64,000 nucleotides of DNA from Streptomyces panaciradicis. Lineage in GTDB: Bacteria; Actinomycetota; Actinomycetes; Streptomycetales; Streptomycetaceae. The stretch lies in assembly GCF_023516615.1 (NCBI RefSeq), contig NZ_JAMGBF010000042.1:1-64000 (forward strand). Direction: 5' to 3'. How positions within the stretch are numbered: position 1 is the stretch's first letter; each line of letters opens with the position of its first letter. Of this stretch, positions 8,787-16,066 are shown one piece after another. The notes beneath the pieces were generated by a model. The model saw only the letters and a program-made list of their open reading frames with translations. It searched no databases and was not told where the DNA came from. The position numbers were made by a program, and so were the translations under genes.

Positions 8787-10031
8787 TCACGAGGGCGTGG
8801 TGGGTTCGGGTTCGGACGGGCCGTCCCAGCGCAGGTGCAGGGCGTCCGGCTTGCGGAAGACCAGGCCGTACGGCGCGGCGGGCCGCTCGGGGTCGAGGCG
8901 GAGGCCGGGGAGCCGTTCGAGCAGGCGCTGAAGGGCGATGCGGGTCTCCAGGCGGGCGAGGTGGGCGGCGAGGCAGTGGTGCGGGCCGTGCGCGAAGGCC
9001 AGTTGGAGGCGGGCGTTGGCACGGCGGACGTCGAAGCGGTCCGGGTCGGGGAAGACGGCCGGGTCGCGGTTGGCGCCGGCCAGGGAGACGGTGACGAGGT
9101 CGCCGCGGCGGACGGTGGCCGGCCCGAGCCGTGTGTCGCGGGTGGCGTAGCGGTCGACGACGGCCGCGCCGGGTTCGAGGCGCAGGGACTCCTCGATCGC
9201 GCCGTCGAGCAGCCCGGGGTCGGCTCGCACGAGGGCGAGCTGGTCGGGGTGGCTCAGCAGGTGCAGCAGCGCGTTGACGATCATCGCCTCGGTGGTCTCG
9301 ATGCCGCCGAACATCAGCACGGCCGCGTTGGACGCCACCTCGGCGGGTGCCAGCCGGTCGGCGGCGGAGAGGAGCAGCGAGGAGGTGCGCCGGTCCGCGA
9401 CGGTGGCCTCCACGGCGTCCTTCAGGCGTGCGTAGGCGGCGGCGCCGTCGGGTCCGGCCGCCACGCCGGCGGTGAGGTCCGAGACCGAGCGCACGATGGC
9501 CTCGTACCAGGAGAGCACGGTGTCCGTGGTGGTGCCTGCCAGGCCGAGGGCTTCGGTGACGACGGCGACCGCGAGGGGGCCCGCGAAGGCGCGGCGCAGC
9601 TCGGCGGTGCCGGACGACTCGAACCCGGCGATCAGACGGTCGGTCTCCCGCTCGATGAAGGAGGCGAACCCCTCCCGGACCGCGCGGGGCCGGAAGGGCG
9701 CGGCGAAGGGGTCGCGGTGGCGGGTGTGTTCGGGGCCGTCCAGGGACAGCATGCTCGGCCCGACGACCTGGGCGGTGGTGAAGCGGGGGTCGTCGACGGT
9801 GAAGGCGGCCGCGTCGCGCATCACGTCGAGCGCCAGGTCGCGGCGGGTCACCAGCCAGCCGTTCAGCTCCGGCAGCCACGACACCGGCTCGTGCGCGCGC
9901 AGGAGGGCCAGGCGCGGGTGCGGATCGCGGGCGAGTTCGGCGAGCGTGGTCGAGGCGCCGAGGGGGAATCCGATCACACCCAAGGCTAAACGCGTCACGG
10001 CGGGCCCGGCGCCGTCGGGTGCTCTGCGCAC
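8787..10031 (-). CDS. Cytochrome P450 monooxygenase
   Basis: 414 aa from GTG 10031; the internal GTG giving VTRLALGVIG would also be possible, since neither has a convincing ribosome site. Standard soluble bacterial P450: I-helix MFGGIETTE (normal acid-alcohol pair), ExxR in EESLRLE, and heme loop FAHGPHHCLA with the Cys ligand near residue 352. Such enzymes need ferredoxin and reductase, neither of which is adjacent. It lies between the MFS gene (33 bases upstream) and the PLP enzyme. Substrate cannot be told from sequence. Confidence 0.9.
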   Translation of the reverse strand: MRRAPDGAGPAVTRLALGVIGFPLGASTTLAELARDPHPRLALLRAHEPVSWLPELNGWLVTRRDLALDVMRDAAAFTVDDPRFTTAQVVGPSMLSLDGPEHTRHRDPFAAPFRPRAVREGFASFIERETDRLIAGFESSGTAELRRAFAGPLAVAVVTEALGLAGTTTDTVLSWYEAIVRSVSDLTAGVAAGPDGAAAYARLKDAVEATVADRRTSSLLLSAADRLAPAEVASNAAVLMFGGIETTEAMIVNALLHLLSHPDQLALVRADPGLLDGAIEESLRLEPGAAVVDRYATRDTRLGPATVRRGDLVTVSLAGANRDPAVFPDPDRFDVRRANARLQLAFAHGPHHCLAAHLARLETRIALQRLLERLPGLRLDPERPAAPYGLVFRKPDALHLRWDGPSEPEPTTPS

Positions 10032-10064
10032 TCGGTTGCCAGCTGGTGCCGGACGGTGCCGTCT

Positions 10065-11327
10065 CTACGCGTTGTCGGCCGCCGGGGTGGTCGCCGCCCG
10101 GGTGCCGGTGGTGCCGAACCGGATGCCCTTGGCCTCCTTGCCGACGGCGCTGAGCACGATCACGGCGGTGAGGGCGGGCACCACGGTCCAGGTCATCGCC
10201 GCCGGATAGCCGTGCCGCTCGGCGACGGCCTCCTGGATGGGCAGGTTGAGGGCGGCGATCAGGTTGCCGAGCTGGTAGGTGACGCCCGGATAGAAGCCGC
10301 GGACGGCGTCCGGGCTCATCTCGGTCAGATGCGCGGGGATGACGCCCCAGGCCCCCTGCACGCACACCTGCATCAGGAAGGAGGAGAGCATCAGCCAGCC
10401 CGCGGTGGTGGACAGCACGAAGAAGGGCACCACGACCAGGCCCGCGGCGGCCGCGACCATGATCGTACGGCGGCGGCCCAGCCGCTCGGAGTAGGCCCCG
10501 AGCAGGGATCCCCCGATCATGGCGCCGATGTTGTAGACCACGGCGATGGCGATCGCGGTGTCCGGCGACAGGCCCAGGCCCTTCTTCACGAAGGTCGGGT
10601 AGACGTCCTGGGTGCCGTGCGACATCCAGTTGAAGGCGGTCATCAGCGCCACCAGGTACACGAAGCGCCGCAGCACCGCCGGGTTCCGGAACACCTGGTG
10701 AGCGGGGGTGCGGTTGAGCGCCACGCTCTTCTCCCACACCTCGCTCTCCTCGACCCGCGTGCGCACCCACAGGGCGACGAGGGCGGGCACCAGGCTGAAG
10801 GCGAACAACCCGCGCCAGCCGAAGGCGGGTTCGATGCCGAGGAACGCGACGGCGGCGAGCAGGTATCCCAGCGAGTAGCCGCTCTGCAGCAGCCCCGACC
10901 AGAAGCCGCGGCGCTCGGCGGGGATCTTCTCCATGGCCAGCGCCGCGCCGAGGCCCCACTCGCCGCCCATCCCGATGCCGTACAGCAGCCGCAGCACCAG
11001 CAGCACGGTGTAGTTGGGGGCGAAGGCGCAGGCGAAGCCGACCAGCGAGTAGAAGACGACGTCGGCCATGAGCGGCACGCGCCGGCCCTTGCGGTCGGCC
11101 CACATGCCGAAGATCAGGGCACCGACCGGCCGCATCACCAGGGTGACGGTGGTGAGGAAGGCCATGTCGGTGAGCGAGACACCGAAGTCGTCGGCGATCT
11201 CGCTGTAGACGAGTACGACGAGGAAGTAGTCGAAGGCGTCCATCGCCCACCCCAGATAGGCGGCGACGAAGGCGTTGCGCTGGTCCTTGGTGAGTCCCGA
11301 TGCCTGTTCCCGTACGGTCTTCAGCAT
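10065..11327 (-). CDS. MFS transporter, sialate/lactate:H+ symporter-like
   Basis: 420 aa with about 12 hydrophobic segments. The N-terminal LGWAMDAFDYFLVV, the loop-2 signature FGMWADRKGRR and YGIGMGGEWGLGAALAMEKIP are typical of the sialate:H+ symporter / Jen1-like carboxylate branch of the major facilitator superfamily. Start ATG 11327 has a good GGGAGG site. It heads the run with the P450 and PLP genes, so it could import a carboxylate substrate or export a product; the family suggests import. Inner membrane. Confidence 0.87.
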   Translation of the reverse strand: MLKTVREQASGLTKDQRNAFVAAYLGWAMDAFDYFLVVLVYSEIADDFGVSLTDMAFLTTVTLVMRPVGALIFGMWADRKGRRVPLMADVVFYSLVGFACAFAPNYTVLLVLRLLYGIGMGGEWGLGAALAMEKIPAERRGFWSGLLQSGYSLGYLLAAVAFLGIEPAFGWRGLFAFSLVPALVALWVRTRVEESEVWEKSVALNRTPAHQVFRNPAVLRRFVYLVALMTAFNWMSHGTQDVYPTFVKKGLGLSPDTAIAIAVVYNIGAMIGGSLLGAYSERLGRRRTIMVAAAAGLVVVPFFVLSTTAGWLMLSSFLMQVCVQGAWGVIPAHLTEMSPDAVRGFYPGVTYQLGNLIAALNLPIQEAVAERHGYPAAMTWTVVPALTAVIVLSAVGKEAKGIRFGTTGTRAATTPAADNA

Positions 11328-11423
11328 GCCAGCCCTCCCGTGGTTCCGCGGGTGAGGCTAGGTGGGGCCGGCCAGGGGGACAACGCGGTTCGCGGCAAAG
11401 ATCACACAAAGGGGTGACGGCGT

Positions 11424-11816
11424 TCAGGACTTCGCCGGGGCCCCGGCCAGGGCCGCGAGGCGGTGGAAGCGGTGCAGGTCGACCCGGTCGGGGTCGAGGT
11501 CGAGTTGGTAACCGCCGGCTCTGCGCAGCACCGGTGATCGTCCCTCGCCGGCCTCGTCCAGGCGCTCGGCGAGGCGCCGGATGCGGGCGATGTGCGCGTA
11601 CAGGGCGCGGCGCGCGCCGTCCAGGGGCTCGGTGCCCCACACCCGGTCGATGAGCACCTCGACCGGCACGGACCGGCCGGCGTCCACCGCCAACGCGGCG
11701 AGGACGGCACGGCGTTGGGGCGGTCCCAGGTCCACCGGCGCCTCGCGCACCAGCACGTCCACGGGTCCCGACAGACACAGGCGCAGCACCGCACCCACTC
11801 CCCGTTCACATCGCAT
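11424..11816 (-). pseudogene. Truncated SARP-type regulator (DNA-binding domain only)
   Basis: 130 aa from ATG 11816 (GAGAGGG site six bases upstream). The product is an OmpR-like winged helix as found at the N-terminus of SARP/AfsR regulators: PPQRRAVLAALAVDAG, VLIDRVWG, ARRALYAHIARIRRLAE, RRAGGYQLDLD. In SARPs this is followed by a ~150-residue bacterial transcriptional activation domain; here the frame stops after FHRLAALAGAPAKS, at the domain boundary, and no activation-domain remnant was found in the 96 bases before the MFS gene. It may be a decayed cluster activator or a stand-alone DNA-binding protein. Confidence 0.6.
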
Positions 11817-11991
11817 CCACGGCCCTCTCACGTCCGTACGCAGGGCGACAAGCTTTCGGCAAAGTCTCGGCCCACCCGCTCACCCCACCCTCGTTCGAGC
11901 GACGCCGCTCCGGACGACGGCGCGGCGCACGCGCGACCACGCACCACACCGGCACCACACGGGGCTCACACGTGAACACGGGGGTAGACAC

Positions 11992-12780
11992 GTGCATCGA
12001 TCGACCACGGCCACCGCGACCGCCGCGACACCTCCTCGGACCGGGCCGCCCGCCCCGGCACCCTCGCCCGACCTGGCCGGACCGCTGTCCGCGACGGCCG
12101 GACGCGGTGTGCTGGAGGGCGCCTTCGCCCTGCTCGACGCCCTGCATCACCGGGAGGACGCGGGCGTGACCACCCTGGCCTCGGCGTGCGGTCTGCCCAA
12201 GACGACCGCGTACCGGCTGCTCGACCAACTCGTGGAGCTGGGGGCTGTCGAACGCCGTGCCGGCCGCTACCGCATCGGACCCGGCATGTTCCGTCTGGGC
12301 CAGGACTGGCAGCCGCACCCGGGCTTGCGCGCCGCAGCGCAGCGGCCGTTGCGCCGGCTGGCCGCCGCCACCGGCACGACCGCCACCCTGGCCGTGCTGT
12401 ACGAGGGGCAGACGCTGATCCTCGACCGGACCACCACCGACCTGTCCCGGCCGGTCCCGGACGACCGGCGGATCTGGCCCTGGTCCACGGCGACCGGCAA
12501 GGTCCTCGCCGCCTGGGCGGAGCCCGGACTGCCGCTCGGTCCGCTGCCCCGGACCTGGCCGGACGAAGCCGCCCGCATCCGGGACTCCGGCGTCGCCTAC
12601 GACCGCGAGGAGGTCCTGGAGGGCGTGTGCTGCGCCGCCGCACCGGTGTTCGCGGCCGGCGGCGTACCGGTGGCGGCCCTGGGCGTCCTGACCGGTCCGG
12701 ACCACCGCCTGGAACGCCTCGCGGAGACGGCCCGCCGGGCGGCGTCGGCGGTCACGGCGGCCCTCGGACGCCGGCGCTGA
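11992..12780 (+). CDS. IclR-family transcriptional regulator
   Basis: 262 aa from GTG 11992 with GGGGG seven bases upstream; the open frame extends further upstream but into poor coding sequence. After a Pro/Thr/Ala-rich leader of ~40 residues there is a winged helix (GVLEGAFALLDALHH, LASACGLPKTTAYRLLDQL, VERRAGRYRIG) and an IclR effector domain (TTATLAVLYEGQTLILDR, PWSTATGKVLAA, YDREEVLEGVCCAAAPVF). It binds DNA as a dimer and senses a small molecule, usually a catabolic intermediate. It stands alone on the plus strand just before the P450-peptide-P450 unit and could regulate it, but is separated by a strong hairpin. Confidence 0.87.
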   Translation: MHRSTTATATAATPPRTGPPAPAPSPDLAGPLSATAGRGVLEGAFALLDALHHREDAGVTTLASACGLPKTTAYRLLDQLVELGAVERRAGRYRIGPGMFRLGQDWQPHPGLRAAAQRPLRRLAAATGTTATLAVLYEGQTLILDRTTTDLSRPVPDDRRIWPWSTATGKVLAAWAEPGLPLGPLPRTWPDEAARIRDSGVAYDREEVLEGVCCAAAPVFAAGGVPVAALGVLTGPDHRLERLAETARRAASAVTAALGRRR

Positions 12781-12836
12781 GCGGAACGGGCGGGCAGGGG
12801 CGGGGGCACGGGCGCAGCGTCCCGCCGTTCCGCTCA
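12778..12836 (+). terminator. Terminator hairpin overlapping the IclR stop codon
   Basis: Perfect 12-base arms, TGAGCGGAACGG at 12778-12789 and CCGTTCCGCTCA at 12825-12836; the left arm begins with the IclR stop codon. The loop is long and G/C-rich, and further pairing of GGGCGGG with CCCGCC is possible. It separates the IclR transcript from the unit starting at 12952, leaving about 115 bases (12837-12951) for that unit's own promoter. Confidence 0.65.
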
Positions 12837-12951
12837 GCGGCACAGCGGGCGACAGGCCGGCATCGGCCCAGCAGGCTGTCCCCGTCACACCGAAGGCCGA
12901 GCGCCTGCACGGGACGACCGCGATCCGAACCACGACCTACGGGGGACCACG

Positions 12952-14154
12952 ATGAAGTCTTCGCCGACCCACGCGGTGCGCGGTGCGGGGCGTCCGCTCG
13001 ACCGCCGCACCGACCCGCTGGCCCGCATCAGGGCCGAGTTCGACAGCGTGAACGGCCTGAACGGCGTGAACGGCGTGTGGCGCTCGGCCGGCGGCGAGGT
13101 GTGCGTGGTCGATCCCGAGGCGGTCCGGGCGGTGATGGGCAATCGGCACGGCACCGTGGCGGAGACCTCCGACTTCTTCCACCACCGGCACGGCGTCTTC
13201 GGTCCGCGTTCCGCGCAGGTCGAAATCGGACGCGCGGCACGCGACCTGATACGCAATCACCTCAGCGCCCACCGGCACGAGTTGGACCGTCTGATCGCCG
13301 AGCGGCTCGCCCCGCACAGCGAATGGCCGGACGCCGGAAACCTGCTGGTCCTGTCGCACCTGCGCGAGGTGCTGCTGCACCGGGACGCGCCGGCCGACCT
13401 GCGCACGACGGTGGAGGCGATCGTCGCCCGCGCGGTACTGGCGGGCGCGCGCCGGCGCCACCCGGCCCCGTCCCGGCTGCTGTTCCGCCGCCGCGCCCTG
13501 CGAGCCCTGCGCCGGGAAGTACAGGTCCGGCAGGACCGGCTCGACGGCCCCTGCGCACCGCGCGACCTCATCGACGTGGTGGTCGGCGGGGGCGGCCCGG
13601 CGGCCGATCCGCGGGAACTCGTCGAGATCTACCTGTCGTTCCTGTTCGCCGTGGTCGGGTCGGTCGGGTTCGCGCTGGGCTGGTCCGTCCTCCTGATGGG
13701 CACCCATCCGGACCGCGTCGCGGCGGACCCGAGCTGGACGGTGCGCGAGGCGCTGCGGCTGTGGCCGGTGGCGTGGCTGTTCGCCCGCACGCCGAGCCGG
13801 GTGCAGGAGCTGGGCGGGACGCGGGTGACACCCCGGGACCGGCTCGTGGTGTGCAGCTACCTGGTGCACCGGCATCCCGGGCACTGGGACCGGCCCGACG
13901 AGTTCGTCCCGCAGCGCTGGGCGACGGCGGTGCCCGACGCCGCGTACCTGCCGTTCGGGCACGGTCCGCACACCTGCGCGGGCGCGACCGTGACCGTACG
14001 GCTGCTGGAGGACCTCGTGGGCCTGCTCTCCCGTGACTGGCGTCTGTCGGTCACCCCTCATGACGGCGCCGCCCCTCAGGTGGGTCCGGCGCTGGCTCCG
14101 CCGCGGTTCACCGCGACGCTGAGCCGTCCCGACGGCTGCCCCGGAAGGAGGTGA
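12952..14154 (+). CDS. Cytochrome P450, candidate peptide-crosslinking enzyme (first of pair)
   Basis: 400 aa. P450 hallmarks: ExxR as EALR (266-269), heme loop FGHGPHTCAGA with Cys near 341, and the ERR-triad PQRW. The I-helix reads LSFLFAVVGSVGFALGWSV and lacks the usual (A/G)Gx(D/E)T acid-alcohol pair, which is unusual for a hydroxylase. An N-terminal VNGLNGVNGVW repeat is present. The last codons and stop form the Shine-Dalgarno (GGAAGGAGGTGA) of the 28-codon peptide gene six bases downstream, so the two are tightly coupled. From context I infer it oxidatively modifies aromatic residues of that peptide; no known homologue is claimed. Confidence 0.85.
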   Translation: MKSSPTHAVRGAGRPLDRRTDPLARIRAEFDSVNGLNGVNGVWRSAGGEVCVVDPEAVRAVMGNRHGTVAETSDFFHHRHGVFGPRSAQVEIGRAARDLIRNHLSAHRHELDRLIAERLAPHSEWPDAGNLLVLSHLREVLLHRDAPADLRTTVEAIVARAVLAGARRRHPAPSRLLFRRRALRALRREVQVRQDRLDGPCAPRDLIDVVVGGGGPAADPRELVEIYLSFLFAVVGSVGFALGWSVLLMGTHPDRVAADPSWTVREALRLWPVAWLFARTPSRVQELGGTRVTPRDRLVVCSYLVHRHPGHWDRPDEFVPQRWATAVPDAAYLPFGHGPHTCAGATVTVRLLEDLVGLLSRDWRLSVTPHDGAAPQVGPALAPPRFTATLSRPDGCPGRR

Positions 14155-14160
14155 ACCCGC

Positions 14161-14247
14161 ATGCGCGCGCTGTACTCCAAGACCAAGTCGGTCCTCAACG
14201 TCCGCAAGGTCTACTCGCACTTCTGGTACCTGTACCACCACATCTGA
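14161..14247 (+). CDS. Putative RiPP precursor peptide (28 aa) between two P450 genes
   Basis: ATG 14161 to TGA 14245-14247, too short for standard gene calling. A near-perfect anti-16S complement, AAGGAGGTGA, ends seven bases before the ATG, stronger than for almost any gene in the window. The product begins MRALYSKTKSVLNVR, a basic leader-like segment, and ends KVYSHFWYLYHHI: of its last 11 residues (18-28), eight are Tyr, Trp, Phe or His. Short peptides with aromatic C-termini beside P450s are precursors of P450-crosslinked RiPPs (biarylitides Y-x-H, cittilins YIYY, tryptorubin AWYIWY). WYLYHH contains both Y-x-Y and Y-x-x-H spacings. A leader peptidase and exporter are not adjacent. Core limits are inferred. 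Confidence 0.82.
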   Translation: MRALYSKTKSVLNVRKVYSHFWYLYHHI

Positions 14248-14255
14248 CCGGCCCT

Positions 14256-14290
14256 GCGCGGGGAGGCGCCCCAGGGTCGGCTCCCCGCGC
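14256..14290 (+). terminator. Hairpin between precursor peptide and second P450 gene (possible attenuator)
   Basis: Ten-base perfect arms, GCGCGGGGAG at 14256-14265 and CTCCCCGCGC at 14281-14290, with a 15-base loop, start eight bases after the peptide stop. There is no U-tract. An intra-operon stem of this strength would slow or partly stop transcription, or protect the upstream mRNA, and so raise peptide over downstream enzyme, as is common in RiPP operons. That role is inferred. Confidence 0.6.
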
Positions 14291-14311
14291 CCCACGAGGG
14301 GAACGCTCACG

Positions 14312-15535
14312 ATGACCACCCCGCAGCACCCCGAGGACTTCCTGCACTCCATCAGGCGCCGCAGCGCCCGGGAGGACGGGATCTTCTGGGTCGACGACCA
14401 GCGGCTCGGCGTGTTCGAGCCGGAGGCGGCGCGCCGGGTCAGCGCCACGAACTGGCACCGGTACGTCATGCACGACCGCCTGGTCGACCTGGTGCGCCGG
14501 CGGCGCAGCCCCGAGATCCTGTGGAGCCGGGTCCGCTCGACCTGGATGACCCGCCTGCACGCCCTCGCGACGGCCGAGCACCAGGGCCGGCTGGTCGAGC
14601 GCATGGAAGAGGTCATGGACGAGCGGCTCGGGGAGGACGTGGACCTGACCATGCTGATGCAGGACGTGACCCTGCGCTCGCTGCTGCCTCTCGCGCTCGA
14701 CGGTCTCACCTGCGCCGAGGAGGAACTGGTCCGCCGGGACCTGGAGATGAAGCTGTCGCGGCTGGTCTCGCCCGAGCCCGGCGGTCCCTTGCACCATCTG
14801 CGGCACATCGTGGTGCAGATCCGTGCGGGCCTGGTGGTGCGGCGGGTCCTGCGCCAGCGCGCCGACGGCCGGCGCGACCGCGAGCCGGATCTCGCCGACC
14901 CCTTCGTGGACCTGCTGCCGGAACTCGGAATGGACCGCGCGCTGGACGTGGTGACCACCGTCCTGACCGCGATCGGCGGCCCGCCCGGCACCGCGGCGGC
15001 GAGCCTGGTGTACGAGTTCGTACGGCACCCCGAGTGGCAGCGCCGGCTCGCGGACGAACTGTGCGCCGTCGATCCGGTGGAGTTCCACGCGGCGCCCACC
15101 AGGGTGGCTCCGGTGACCCACCGGTTCGTGAAGGAGGTGCTGCGGCTGTGGAGCCCGCCGTTGCTGCTGGTGCGGCGCTCCACGTACGCGTTCGACCTGG
15201 GCGGGGCCCGGCTGGAGCCGGGGCAGTGGTACCTGCTGAGCCCGCACCTCATCCACCGCGACGAACGGGTCTGGAAGCAGCCCGACGTCTTCGATCCGGA
15301 CCGCTTCCTGCCCGGCGCCCCGCACGGACCGGCGGACCGCACGAGTTACGTGCCGTTCGGCTGGGCGCCGAAGAAGTGCGTGGGCGCCAACGTCGGCACG
15401 TTCCAGCTGATGGCCCTGTGTCATCTGCTGTGCACGCGCTACCGTCTGACGGCCCGCAGGCCGGACGAGATCACGATGGCGCTGCGGTTCGCCCCGGTGC
15501 CGGAGAACTTCCGCGGCCAGCTTACCCTCCGGTGA
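14312..15535 (+). CDS. Cytochrome P450, candidate peptide-crosslinking enzyme (second of pair)
   Basis: 407 aa, start ATG 14312 after GAGGGGA. P450 hallmarks: ExxR as EVLR (275-278), DPDRFLPG, and heme loop FGWAPKKCVGA with Cys near 356. The I-helix region is VLTAIGGPPGTAAASLVYE, again without the (A/G)Gx(D/E)T pair and with a Pro-Pro kink. It differs clearly from the first P450 of the unit, so the two are not a recent duplication; each may install a different bond on the peptide. It ends 18 bases from the convergent yjbQ-type gene, which closes the unit. Confidence 0.86.
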   Translation: MTTPQHPEDFLHSIRRRSAREDGIFWVDDQRLGVFEPEAARRVSATNWHRYVMHDRLVDLVRRRRSPEILWSRVRSTWMTRLHALATAEHQGRLVERMEEVMDERLGEDVDLTMLMQDVTLRSLLPLALDGLTCAEEELVRRDLEMKLSRLVSPEPGGPLHHLRHIVVQIRAGLVVRRVLRQRADGRRDREPDLADPFVDLLPELGMDRALDVVTTVLTAIGGPPGTAAASLVYEFVRHPEWQRRLADELCAVDPVEFHAAPTRVAPVTHRFVKEVLRLWSPPLLLVRRSTYAFDLGGARLEPGQWYLLSPHLIHRDERVWKQPDVFDPDRFLPGAPHGPADRTSYVPFGWAPKKCVGANVGTFQLMALCHLLCTRYRLTARRPDEITMALRFAPVPENFRGQLTLR

Positions 15536-15553
15536 CGGCGCCGCCCGCGTCCG

Positions 15554-15982
15554 TCAGGAACCCGCGAGGAAGGTGAGGCGCACCTTCCGGTCGGCGTTGT
15601 CCCTGTTGGTGTCCACCAGGCACACCGACTGCCAGGTCCCCAACTCCAGCCCGCCGTCGACCACGGGCAGCGTCGCGTGGGGCGGTACGAAGGCGGGCAG
15701 GACGTGGTCGCGGCCGTGGCCGGGGCTGCCGTGCCGGTGCTGCCAGCGGTCGTCGGCCGGGAGGATGGTGTGCAGGGCGGCGAGCAGGTCGTCGTCGCTG
15801 CCGGCGCCCGTCTCGATGATCGCGATGCCGGCGGTCGCGTGGGGCACGAAGAGGTTCAGCAGGCCGTCGCGGCCGGGGGCCACCTCGCGCAGGAAGGCCT
15901 CGCAGTCTCGGGTCAGGTCGACCACCCTCTCCGTGGAGCCGGTGGTGATGTTCAGGACTCGGGTGGTGAAGGCATCTGACAT
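15554..15982 (-). CDS. YjbQ family (UPF0047) protein
   Basis: 142 aa, the usual length. Family motifs are LLNLFVPHATAGIAIIE and a His-rich WQHRHGSPGHGRDHVLPAF stretch that binds metal, followed by GTWQSVCLVDTN. YjbQ proteins show thiamine-phosphate synthase-like side activity in E. coli, but their physiological role is unsettled. Single-gene unit, divergent from the flavoprotein gene. Confidence 0.85.
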   Translation of the reverse strand: MSDAFTTRVLNITTGSTERVVDLTRDCEAFLREVAPGRDGLLNLFVPHATAGIAIIETGAGSDDDLLAALHTILPADDRWQHRHGSPGHGRDHVLPAFVPPHATLPVVDGGLELGTWQSVCLVDTNRDNADRKVRLTFLAGS

Positions 15983-16066
15983 GCCCCCATCCTGGCCCAT
16001 GCACAGCCCCGCGCGCCCGAGTGCGGTCGGGGGAAGATCCGTGCCGCCCCCTCGGTTAGTAGAAAT

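Noticed and set aside
11402..11809. An alternative minus-strand frame over the SARP-like gene
   Set aside because: Cys/Arg/Trp-rich translation without the winged-helix pattern; the overlapping frame gives a clear SARP DNA-binding domain.
12937..15342. An 801-codon minus-strand frame across the P450-peptide-P450 unit
   Set aside because: The plus strand has unmistakable heme and ExxR motifs in two genes and proper ribosome sites; the minus-strand frame has none.
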